From Flavobacteriales bacterium (GTDB lineage Bacteria > Bacteroidota > Bacteroidia > Flavobacteriales_F > PHOS-HE28), in the NCBI GenBank assembly GCA_017987895.1, contig JAGNSU010000028.1, forward strand, positions 1 through 36,780: a DNA stretch of 36,780 bases, given 5' to 3'. Made by a program: the position numbers and the translations under genes. Within the stretch, counting starts at the first letter, position 1, and the number at the start of each line of letters is the position of its first letter. The notes beneath the pieces were generated by a model. That model saw nothing but the letters and a program-made list of their open reading frames with translations. It was not told where the DNA came from and searched no databases. Shown here piece by piece: positions 1 to 6,656 of the stretch.

Positions 1-974
1 TGTTGTACGAGGTATACAAACAACGGAACGATGCACGGGCCGCATTGCGGATGCACGAACTCTACCAAACCACATCCGATTCGCTCGGCCGCGAGCAGTT
101 CCGTATGGGCTTGATGAAGCGCCAGATAGAAACGGACTTCCAGGCCCAGATGCTCGCGGACAGCATCGAGAGCGCGCAAGCGGTGGAGCGCGAACGTTTG
201 GGCGCAGAAGTGGCCCGGTTGGAAGCGGCGCAGGAAAAGACCCGAAGCCGACTGCTGCTCATCGTCGGGGCGCTGGTCCTGATCGCCAGTGGCGTCTTCT
301 TCTGGTTGGACCGCAAGCGGCGGAAAGAACGCTTCGAGAAGGAAGCCGCACACCTGGAAACACAAGCGCTGCGCAGCCAGATGAACCCGCACTTCATCTT
401 CAACGCGCTGAATTCCATCAACGCGTTTGTGCAGAAGAACGAGCCTGACAAGGCCGCAGCTTTCTTGTCCCGCTTTGCCCGGTTGATGCGACTTGTACTG
501 GAGAACAGCCGTCAAAGCGAGGTGCCGCTGAAGGACGACCTGGAAGCGCTGGACAACTACTTGCACCTGGAGCGCGCACGGAGCGGCGAGAAGTTCGACT
601 ACACCATTCTAGTGGATCCCACCATCGATCAGGACGAGGTACATGTACCCCCCTTGGTCATACAACCGTTCGTGGAAAACGCCATCTGGCACGGTATGGC
701 GGGGAAGGAGGAGAAGGGGCACATCACCCTCAGCGTACAAAGGCGCGGGAGTGAACTGGTGATGGCCATCGAGGATGACGGCGTGGGCCGCCATGCACCA
801 AAGGTCACGAGCCAAGAGACAACACAGAAGAAGACCTCACTTGCCACCACGATCACCAAGGCAAGGCTGGACCTGGTCCAGAAACAGAAGGGCAAGCCCG
901 CAGGCTTCAAGTACATCGATCTGCCACAGGGAACGCGGGTGGAACTGAGCCTGCCTATCGACGGGGCGGGATAG
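1..974 (+). CDS. LytS-type sensor histidine kinase, 5' end outside the window
   Basis: The visible 323 residues are the C-terminal part of a membrane sensor kinase. A coiled, charged stretch (about residues 40-80) leads into one transmembrane helix (about 82-102), then the His_kinase (LytS) domain with the phospho-acceptor motif MNPHFIFNALNSI (His at visible residue 130), followed by an HATPase region with PFVENAIWHGM and the GVGR motif. Such kinases phosphorylate LytTR-type response regulators; a LytTR regulator lies at 4405-5160. The reading frame is open from the left edge, and the first available codon is a TTG at position 3, so the true start and probably a TPR sensor region lie outside. 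The next gene begins 38 bp downstream and is a close paralogue, so the two are probably co-transcribed. Identity as a LytS-family kinase is secure; the signal sensed is unknown. Confidence 0.9.
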   Translation, partial: LYEVYKQRNDARAALRMHELYQTTSDSLGREQFRMGLMKRQIETDFQAQMLADSIESAQAVERERLGAEVARLEAAQEKTRSRLLLIVGALVLIASGVFFWLDRKRRKERFEKEAAHLETQALRSQMNPHFIFNALNSINAFVQKNEPDKAAAFLSRFARLMRLVLENSRQSEVPLKDDLEALDNYLHLERARSGEKFDYTILVDPTIDQDEVHVPPLVIQPFVENAIWHGMAGKEEKGHITLSVQRRGSELVMAIEDDGVGRHAPKVTSQETTQKKTSLATTITKARLDLVQKQKGKPAGFKYIDLPQGTRVELSLPIDGAG

Positions 975-1012
975 CGATCTATATTCCCGTCCGTCGGTCC
1001 AATGCCGCCTGA

Positions 1013-2965
1013 ATGAAGCGATCCCTGTTGCCTTCGGTCCTCCTCCTCTTCAGTACTTTCTGCCAGGGGCAGATCGACAGCCTGAAGCAGGCGCTGGTCA
1101 ATGCGCGGGAGGACACTAACAAGGTGAACCTGCTGGGGTCCTTGGGCCGGGAACTGTGGAACAACGAACCCTTCACCGCCTTGGACCATTTCCAGAAGGC
1201 GCTGGCCTTAGCGGAGCGTCTTGGATGGGTCGCGGGCATGGCGCAAATGGAAGTGGACATCGGCTATGTATACAGCTCTCCGCTCAGCAACTACCCGGAG
1301 GCGATCGTTCACCTGAACCAGAGCATCAAACATGCGACTAAGGCCGGGGATGACGGCATAGCGTCGGAAGCGTACTTCGAACTGGGCTACCTCTATCTCA
1401 ACCTGAAAGACTCCACGCGCTGCGTCATGGCCTTCAAAGAGAGCCTGGCCGCGGCCTCCAAGGATGGCCACCACGAGAACGCGAACCGCGCGACCACATG
1501 GATCGGCAATGCGTACCTGATATTCGGACGCGCCGGGGAGGCGATGAGGTGGTATGAACAAGCGCGCAGTCGTACAGAGGCGACCCACGACACCCTGGGA
1601 CTGGCCTTCGCCCATGAGAACATCGCTGCGGCGCATCAGATAGCGGGAAATGATACGCTCGCGTTGCGGCATTTGACGATCAACGAGGACCTCCTGGCCT
1701 TGGCCCACAGCGATTACCGCACGTTGCGCGTGCTGTCGCAGAAGGCCGAACTATTTCAGAAGATCGGCGACAATGCCAAGGCGTTCAAGTGCCTTGAACG
1801 CATGTTCGTCCTCGCCCAAAAGCTGGGCGACAAGGAGCGGATATCCAGGTACTACTCCGATCTGGGCCGATACCATGGGCGTCTGAACGATTGGGAGAAC
1901 GCGGTGGCTGATCACAAGAACGCCTTGCGGATCGCACAGGAGATCAGCAACCTGGATGTGGCCGTTGGCGTGCTGGATGAACTTGTCGAGGCCTTGCGGA
2001 AGGCAAAGCGGTACAAGGAGGCGCTCAGTTACTTCGATACGCTGATGATCGGCCTCGATTCCCTAGAGGCCACCCAAGGCAAGGCGGAAGTGGTCCTCAT
2101 CACCGCAGGTGCCGAATATGACAAGCAACAGCTCGCGGATAGCCTGGCCCATGCCAATGAGGTCGCTCAATTGGAGAAGGACCGAACGATCCAGCGTTTA
2201 CGGGCGGATCGTAACCGTAACAACGCTTTGGCGTTGATGGGCGGGGCCATCCTCGTGATGGGTGGTGGCACCTTCTTCTTCATTAGCGACAGACGGCGTA
2301 GGCGGGAGCGTTTCGAGAAGGATGCCGCGCAATTGGAAACACGCGCCTTGCGCAGCCAGATGAACCCGCACTTCATCTTCAACGCGCTCAATTCCATCAA
2401 CGCCTACGTGCAGAAGAACGATCAGGACAGCGCCAGCAGCTACCTCACCAAGTTCGCCCGCGTAATGCGCAGCGTGCTGGAGAACAGCCGCCACAGCGAG
2501 GTCCCCTTGAAGGACGATCTGGAAACACTCCGCAGCTACATGGACCTCGAGCGCAAGCGCATGCAGGAGAAGTTCGATTTCACCATTACGGTGGATGATG
2601 CCCTGGACCCGGAAGAAGTGATGGTGCCTCCCTTGGTGGTGCAACCCTTCGTGGAGAACGCCATCTGGCACGGCATGGCGGGCAAGGAAGGCAAAGCCCA
2701 CATCCGTTTGAAAGTGGAGGCGCGCGGAAAGCAACTGCTATGGATCATCGAGGATGATGGTGTTGGGCGTAACGCCAAGAAGGAACCGGCGGCACAGCCA
2801 CTGGGTGATACGCCAACGAAAAAAACCAGCCTCGGCACCGCCATCACACGCTCCCGCCTCGACTTGGTGCAGAAACAGCATGGTGGCACCGCAGGCTTCC
2901 GGTATATCGACGTTCCCCAAGGCACGCGGGTGGAAGTGGAGATGCCATTGATGCACGCGCACTAG
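1013..2965 (+). CDS. TPR-containing LytS-type sensor histidine kinase
   Basis: This 650-residue protein starts with a signal peptide (MKRSLLPSVLLLFSTFCQGQ). Helical TPR-like repeats fill about residues 40-350 and would lie in the periplasm. A coiled coil (about 365-400) and a transmembrane helix (about 403-424) connect to a cytoplasmic His_kinase domain with MNPHFIFNALNSI (His453) and an HATPase domain with PFVENAIWHGM. The kinase half is very similar to the preceding gene, for example both contain SEVPLKDDLE, which indicates tandem duplication. TPR-LytS kinases are common in Bacteroidota and are thought to sense through the TPR region, but the ligand is unknown. The likely partner is the LytTR regulator at 4405, separated from it by two secreted-protein genes. 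The stop codon is immediately followed by a long inverted repeat. Confidence 0.92.
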   Translation: MKRSLLPSVLLLFSTFCQGQIDSLKQALVNAREDTNKVNLLGSLGRELWNNEPFTALDHFQKALALAERLGWVAGMAQMEVDIGYVYSSPLSNYPEAIVHLNQSIKHATKAGDDGIASEAYFELGYLYLNLKDSTRCVMAFKESLAAASKDGHHENANRATTWIGNAYLIFGRAGEAMRWYEQARSRTEATHDTLGLAFAHENIAAAHQIAGNDTLALRHLTINEDLLALAHSDYRTLRVLSQKAELFQKIGDNAKAFKCLERMFVLAQKLGDKERISRYYSDLGRYHGRLNDWENAVADHKNALRIAQEISNLDVAVGVLDELVEALRKAKRYKEALSYFDTLMIGLDSLEATQGKAEVVLITAGAEYDKQQLADSLAHANEVAQLEKDRTIQRLRADRNRNNALALMGGAILVMGGGTFFFISDRRRRRERFEKDAAQLETRALRSQMNPHFIFNALNSINAYVQKNDQDSASSYLTKFARVMRSVLENSRHSEVPLKDDLETLRSYMDLERKRMQEKFDFTITVDDALDPEEVMVPPLVVQPFVENAIWHGMAGKEGKAHIRLKVEARGKQLLWIIEDDGVGRNAKKEPAAQPLGDTPTKKTSLGTAITRSRLDLVQKQHGGTAGFRYIDVPQGTRVEVEMPLMHAH

Positions 2966-3075
2966 AACGCGCTACTGGCTGCTAGCCGCTGGCTTGATGC
3001 GTCTTAAGATGACGAGATCTCCTCGTCAGGTCGCATAGAGCCTGTGGCCAGCGGCTAGCAGCCAACAGCGCGTTC
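2965..3075. repeat. 111-bp imperfect palindrome with nested inner hairpins
   Basis: The outer arms are 2965-2993 and 3047-3075. Each consists of a 9-bp block (GAACGCGCT against AGCGCGTTC) and a 17-bp block (GGCTGCTAGCCGCTGGC against its exact complement), separated by three unpaired bases. Inside are further pairs: ATGCG (2997-3001) with CGCAT (3032-3036), and TGACGAG (3010-3016) with CTCGTCA (3022-3028). The element starts at the stop codon of the second kinase gene. It could be a transcription terminator or RNA-stabilising structure, or a REP/MITE-like mobile palindrome. No U-tract follows the right arm, which argues against a simple intrinsic terminator. Confidence 0.85.
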
Positions 3076-3082
3076 CCCCCAC

Positions 3083-3109
3083 CTGCTCCCTCCCGCCCAC
3101 CACTTGCTC
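3083..3109 (+). promoter_or_regulatory. Copy A of a shared 27-bp upstream element
   Basis: This stretch matches 3585-3611 at 23 of 27 positions by eye and ends in CCACTTGCTC in both copies. It lies 80 bp before the start codon of the lipoprotein gene. About 34 bp downstream is TTGCTTTG (3141-3148), a one-mismatch form of the Bacteroidota -7 element TAnnTTTG, and copy B has the equivalent at nearly the same spacing. It may be an activator site or simply a remnant of a duplicated leader. Confidence 0.4.
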
Positions 3110-3188
3110 GACGGCGAATGGTCCCTTCGGTACACGGGATTTGCTTTGGCCCATCATCAACAATGATGACCACCAAAAACCAACTGCC

Positions 3189-3458
3189 ATGAAAGCCTAC
3201 GCCACCTTCGCCGCCCTCTACATGTTCCTCCTCCTCACCGCCTCATGCGCCAAGGAAGCAGCTATCGCACCGCAAGGCACCGCCCCCGCGACGGAAGAGA
3301 CCGAGAACAATGAACTGAGCGCGACCACGCCTGTCGCCAGCACCGATGGAGCCGATAGCGGCCCGCCGTCAGGAACCGCTACCACGGAACCCGCGATATC
3401 GGATGTGGACATGGCCCGGATCTGGATCACCCCCGAAGGCAACTTCGTCACCGAATAG
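3189..3458 (+). CDS. Small exported lipoprotein of unknown function
   Basis: The ATG at 3189 is chosen because it opens directly into a lipoprotein signal (MKAYATFAALYMFLLLTASC), with a TASC lipobox and Cys20 as the probable lipidated residue. The longer in-frame extension upstream to 3141 has no coding character. The mature part is only about 70 residues, rich in Ala, Thr, Glu and Pro, low in complexity and probably disordered, ending with the more ordered-looking segment MARIWITPEGNFVTE. I do not recognise a family. The gene lies between the kinase pair and the LytTR regulator, and its upstream region resembles that of the next gene, so co-expression is plausible. Confidence 0.65.
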   Translation: MKAYATFAALYMFLLLTASCAKEAAIAPQGTAPATEETENNELSATTPVASTDGADSGPPSGTATTEPAISDVDMARIWITPEGNFVTE

Positions 3459-3520
3459 CAACGCGCTTCTCTGAAAGAGCCCTGCGGTCCCCGGATCGTG
3501 GGGTTCTTCCATTTCAGGAG

Positions 3521-3573
3521 CAGGGGCAGGAGGCAAGCAACATGTCTTGCGCTTGTCCCTGCTCCTGCCCCTG
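3521..3573. terminator. GC-rich hairpin downstream of the lipoprotein gene
   Basis: CAGGGGCAGGAG (3521-3532) pairs perfectly with CTCCTGCCCCTG (3562-3573) around a 29-base loop. It lies 63 bp after the lipoprotein stop codon. There is no clear U-run, so termination is an inference. The arm sequence resembles that of the hairpin at 24420-24452. Confidence 0.5.
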
Positions 3574-3584
3574 ACTATCGCCAA

Positions 3585-3611
3585 CTACTCCCTCGCACCC
3601 GCCACTTGCTC
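3585..3611 (+). promoter_or_regulatory. Copy B of the shared 27-bp upstream element
   Basis: This is the second copy of the element at 3083-3109 and ends 83 bp before the ATG of the following gene. It is followed about 33 bp later by TTGTTTTG (3644-3651), which corresponds to TTGCTTTG after copy A. The conserved order, spacing and short downstream similarity indicate a common regulatory leader. Confidence 0.4.
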
Positions 3612-3693
3612 ACCGGGCCTCACCCCTACCCCCTAGGTCGCTGTTGTTTTGGGTCAGCAACGACGAACAACGCCCTCCCAACCTCCCACCACC

Positions 3694-4302
3694 ATGAAAG
3701 CCCTCACCTTCCTTCGCCTTACCGCCCAGGCCGCCATCGCTTCCATCGCGATCACCGCTTCCGCCAACGAGACCAGCCATGTGCTCCGCATCGAGGGCAA
3801 GGTGCTCAGCAGCAACCCGCTCGAAGGTGCCTCGGTCACTGTCCTCCAGGACGGCGCCGCCTACAACCGGATGGACAAGGGCCTGGCCCAGTTCCAATTG
3901 GAGCTGCCCTTGGGCCATGAGTACCGCCTGCAGTTCGAGCTGCCGGGTACCATCGCCAAGGAATTGGTGTTCGACACCCACCTGCCCAAGAACATGGACG
4001 CGAAGAAGGACTTCCTCTTCCACTTCCAGGTGAGCCTGCTGGCCCAACCCGCAGAGGGCGAACAACAGTACGACGGCCCGGTGGGCAAGATCGCCTTCAA
4101 CACCAAGGACAATGATTTCGGCTACGAGCACCTGCACACCGCCCGCTTGGAGAGCAAGCAGGCCCCGGTGCAGGAAGCACTGGCCCAAGCCCCGGTGAAG
4201 CGCGTGCGCAAAGAGGTGGCCGCCTTCGTGGATCCCACGATGGAACTGGCCGCCTGGACCGAGCAGAAGCGCGCCGAGCAGGAGGCCGAGGCCAAGAATT
4301 AA
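3694..4302 (+). CDS. Exported protein with carboxypeptidase-regulatory-like N-terminal fold
   Basis: The ATG at 3694 starts a clear signal peptide ending near residue 24-25 (MKALTFLRLTAQAAIASIAI then TASANE). The 202-residue product then has a segment resembling the carboxypeptidase regulatory (transthyretin-like) beta-sandwich found in many Bacteroidota envelope proteins: RIEGKVLSSNPLEGASVTVL at about 32-51, followed by LELPLGHEYRLQFELPG and the PVGKIAF block. The C-terminal 40 residues are charged and helical (EQKRAEQEAEAKN). It has no catalytic motif. A structural or binding role in the periplasm or at the outer membrane is the likeliest reading. It shares an upstream element with the lipoprotein gene before it and is followed by a hairpin terminator. 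Confidence 0.75.
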   Translation: MKALTFLRLTAQAAIASIAITASANETSHVLRIEGKVLSSNPLEGASVTVLQDGAAYNRMDKGLAQFQLELPLGHEYRLQFELPGTIAKELVFDTHLPKNMDAKKDFLFHFQVSLLAQPAEGEQQYDGPVGKIAFNTKDNDFGYEHLHTARLESKQAPVQEALAQAPVKRVRKEVAAFVDPTMELAAWTEQKRAEQEAEAKN

Positions 4303-4326
4303 GGGCGGGTTAGGGAGGAACGGCAG

Positions 4327-4350
4327 AGGCCCCGGGAGGGGCCTTTGTCA
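4327..4350 (+). terminator. Intrinsic-type terminator
   Basis: AGGCCCC (4327-4333), a four-base loop GGGA, and GGGGCCT (4338-4344) form a perfect 7-bp stem followed by a short T-rich stretch (TTTGTCATTT). It lies 24 bp after the stop codon of the exported-protein gene and should separate it from the LytTR regulator. Confidence 0.7.
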
Positions 4351-4370
4351 TTTCGCTTTGTCGTGGCGCC

Positions 4371-4378
4371 TATCTTTT
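4371..4378 (+). promoter_or_regulatory. Possible -7 element for the LytTR regulator gene
   Basis: TATCTTTT differs from TAnnTTTG at the last base only. It lies 26 bp before the chosen ATG at 4405. A TTTG at 4344-4347 could serve as -33 element, but its spacing of 23 bp is longer than usual. Confidence 0.35.
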
Positions 4379-4404
4379 CGCCTCGTTTCCCACCCACCCT
4401 ACCC

Positions 4405-5160
4405 ATGAGCGAGCTCTCCGCCGTCATCGTTGATGACGAACAACATTGTCGCGATGCCCTCAGCGGCATCCTCGAAAGGAAGCACCCGGATGTGCCTTTG
4501 TTGGGCATGGCCACCAACGTGCCCGAAGGCATCGACCTGCTGAGCAAGGTGAAGCCCAAGATCCTCTTCCTGGACATCGAGATGGGCAAGCAGACCGGCT
4601 TCGATCTATTGCAGGCCATCGGCCCGGACCGCCCCCACGTGATCTTCACCACCGCCCATGAAGGCTATGCGGTGAAGGCCATCCGCTTCAGCGCGTTGGA
4701 TTATCTGTTGAAGCCGGTGGACCCCGATGAACTCGCGGGCGCGATCAACAAAGTGCGCGCGGAAATGCGCACCCCGCAGACCCCCGATCAGTTCATGGCG
4801 CTTCTGAAGAACCTGACCCGGCCCGCTACCGCCGAGCGCCGCATCGCCCTCCCCGTCGCCGACGGCTTGGAGATGGTGGACGTGGACGAGGTGATGTATT
4901 GCGAGAGCGACAGCAACTACACCGTGGTACACCAGAAGGATAAGAAGCGCCTGGTGATCAGCCGTACGCTGAAGGAGTTCGAGGACATCCTCGACCCTGA
5001 GCAGTTCGTGCGCGTACACCACAGCTACCTCATCAACGTGAAGCACGTGAAGAAGTACATCCGTGGCGAAGGCGGTGAGGTGATCATGAGCGACGGCACC
5101 AACGTGGCCGTGAGCCGCCGCAAGAAGCAGGAGCTGATGGACAGCTTGGCGCGGTTGTAG
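4405..5160 (+). CDS. LytTR-family response regulator
   Basis: The 251-residue product has an N-terminal receiver domain (about 5-120) with the acidic pair DDE at residues 10-12, the phosphorylatable Asp57 in FLDIEM, and Lys103 in the LLKPVD motif. The C-terminal LytTR DNA-binding domain (about 145-248) contains the typical CESDSNYTVVH, SRTLKEFE and FVRVHHSYLINVKHV segments. The ATG at 4405 gives the canonical receiver start (MSELSAVIVDD); the in-frame TTG at 4345 lies next to a terminator hairpin and is unlikely. It is the probable phosphorylation target of the two LytS-type kinases upstream. Target genes cannot be named from the sequence. Confidence 0.93.
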   Translation: MSELSAVIVDDEQHCRDALSGILERKHPDVPLLGMATNVPEGIDLLSKVKPKILFLDIEMGKQTGFDLLQAIGPDRPHVIFTTAHEGYAVKAIRFSALDYLLKPVDPDELAGAINKVRAEMRTPQTPDQFMALLKNLTRPATAERRIALPVADGLEMVDVDEVMYCESDSNYTVVHQKDKKRLVISRTLKEFEDILDPEQFVRVHHSYLINVKHVKKYIRGEGGEVIMSDGTNVAVSRRKKQELMDSLARL

Positions 5161-5186
5161 CGGATCAATTCCGATCAACTTCTCTC

Positions 5187-6089
5187 TTGCTGATCGAACG
5201 CTCGATAGCATTCGCAGTATTCCTCTCCCTCGTCCAGCTAGGACAAGCCCAGAACGGAACACCGGATAGTACGCGGTGGCGGATCGGGGTCTCGGCCCAG
5301 TTCGGGCAGCTGACGTGGCGGGATCAACATGCGCTGGGGTGGGACGGCGATCCGCTCAATCTCGTTTCCTTTTACAACGATCGCGTCTACTCCGGTGCTG
5401 AGTGGACTCGGCACGATGGTGGAAAGGATGGTTCACACGCCCTCACCCAATTCGGACTGGTGCTCCAATCCCGAAGGGCGGATCAGATCGAAGTGCAGGT
5501 AGGGTGGAACAACTTCCGGTTCGACGATCTGAGCCGCGATCACTACTTCCCTCCCAGGGTCCATTCCTCATACACCACCGCGCGTCTTGAGTACACCCGA
5601 ACGACCGCCAAGCGATGGCGTGCGCTCAGACCTAGTTTCGGCGTGCGATATGGCATTGCGGTCTTTTTCAGAACGGGAATGAGCCACAGCGACTATGAGT
5701 ACTACTATTCCCCCGGACGGTACCAAGAACACATTGAAGGAAATGGGAGTGCCGCGCTTCTTCAACCAACGGTTTGGTGTGGTTACCGATCTCGACGGGT
5801 CTTATTCGGAGTACAGCTACATTGGAACGTCCTGGGCTACGCATCGGGTGAACTCTACACGAATTCCTACCGCCGTTTCTACCACGAGGAAACGTTTGTA
5901 GACCGAACCGACACCTATTCGGAATGGCTCGGCCCGGATGATCTGATACGCGAGGGCTTGTTCTTGAGCGACATCTGCATCAAGCTCACGCTCAACCTTG
6001 TTGGCGTGGGCAAGCGGCAGGCCGTTCCAGAACCTCGTCCGCGCAAGGCCGCACGAAAAGATGCGGTAGTTCAACCTAGCGGTCGGTAA
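5187..6089 (+). CDS. Exported protein of unknown function, possibly an outer-membrane barrel
   Basis: The reading frame encodes 300 residues starting with a signal peptide (LIERSIAFAVFLSLVQLGQA). No ATG exists in or before this signal sequence, so TTG at 5187 is the best start, 26 bp after the regulator stop codon. The mature protein is rich in Tyr, Arg and Trp with many alternating polar/apolar segments such as WRIGVSAQFGQLTW and RVLFGVQLHWNVLGY, which fit beta strands of an outer-membrane barrel. The last strand-like segment, ICIKLTLNLVGVG, is followed by a basic tail (PRPRKAARKDAVV) rather than a terminal aromatic residue. I do not recognise a family. It may be co-transcribed with the LytTR regulator and is convergent with yqeY, whose stop lies 18 bp away. 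Confidence 0.65.
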   Translation: MLIERSIAFAVFLSLVQLGQAQNGTPDSTRWRIGVSAQFGQLTWRDQHALGWDGDPLNLVSFYNDRVYSGAEWTRHDGGKDGSHALTQFGLVLQSRRADQIEVQVGWNNFRFDDLSRDHYFPPRVHSSYTTARLEYTRTTAKRWRALRPSFGVRYGIAVFFRTGMSHSDYEYYYSPGRYQEHIEGNGSAALLQPTVWCGYRSRRVLFGVQLHWNVLGYASGELYTNSYRRFYHEETFVDRTDTYSEWLGPDDLIREGLFLSDICIKLTLNLVGVGKRQAVPEPRPRKAARKDAVVQPSGR

Positions 6090-6107
6090 GCCTCGAAGGC
6101 GGCGCTA

Positions 6108-6557
6108 CTAGGAAAGCAACCGCTTCACTATCGCCGCGATCGCACCACCATCGGCCTTGCCGGCCAGTTGCTTGTTCGCTTCGCCCATCACGCGGCCCAT
6201 GTCCTTCATGCCGCTAGCCCCCGTGCTCGCGATGATCGCTTTCACCGCCGCTTCCACGTCGGCGTCGCTCATGCGCGCGGGCAGGTAGGCTTCGATCACC
6301 TTGGCTTGCGCCTCGTCCTCCGCGGCCAGATCAGCCCTTCCTTGTTGATGGAAGATCGCGGCGGCCTCGGCGCGTTGCTTGTGCAGCTTCTGCAAAAGCT
6401 TGGCGCCCACCTCTTCCGAAACCTGGGCTTGGCCACCTTCCTTGGTTAGCTCCAACAGGATGGCGCTCTTGATCGCGCGCAGGGCGTTCAAGCGGTCCTT
6501 GTCGCGGGCCAACATCGCGGTCTTGATGTCCGCGTCGATACGTTCCTTGAGATCCAT
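6108..6557 (-). CDS. yqeY: GatB/YqeY domain protein
   Basis: This 149-residue, helix-rich protein matches the YqeY family over its full length: it starts MDLKERIDADIKTAMLARDK, has the central QAKVIEAYLPARMSDADVEA segment and ends with GMKDMGRVMGEANKQLAGKADGGAIAAIVKRLL. The fold resembles the tRNA-binding tail of the GatB amidotransferase subunit; the cellular role is not settled, although tRNA-dependent amidation is often proposed. It lies directly after ftsZ, a neighbourhood common in Bacteroidota, but a hairpin at 6578-6601 and another after the ftsZ stop codon could separate their transcripts. Confidence 0.92.
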   Translation of the reverse strand: MDLKERIDADIKTAMLARDKDRLNALRAIKSAILLELTKEGGQAQVSEEVGAKLLQKLHKQRAEAAAIFHQQGRADLAAEDEAQAKVIEAYLPARMSDADVEAAVKAIIASTGASGMKDMGRVMGEANKQLAGKADGGAIAAIVKRLLS

Positions 6558-6577
6558 GGCGATGGGGGAATGAAAGA

Positions 6578-6601
6578 GGCGGGCAAGTTACCCTGCCCGC
6601 C
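6578..6601 (-). terminator. Hairpin between ftsZ and yqeY
   Basis: GGCGGGCA (6578-6585) and TGCCCGCC (6594-6601) form a perfect 8-bp stem with an 8-base loop. Read on the minus strand, the stem is followed by TCTTTCATTC. The yqeY start codon lies 21 bp beyond it, so it could be a partial terminator or attenuator. Confidence 0.6.
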
Positions 6602-6618
6602 CGCGATCTTCTACTCGT

Positions 6619-6652
6619 CTTCGAGCGCTTTCCCGCGAAAGCGTGATCGAAG
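6619..6652 (-). terminator. Long hairpin immediately after ftsZ
   Basis: CTTCGA (6619-6624) pairs with TCGAAG (6647-6652), and inside it CGCTTTC (6626-6632) pairs with GAAAGCG (6637-6643) around a CCGC loop. The structure begins 4 bp after the ftsZ stop codon. It has no U-tract, so it may protect the 3' end of the dcw transcript or assist termination together with the second hairpin at 6578-6601. Confidence 0.55.
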
Positions 6653-6656
6653 TGGC

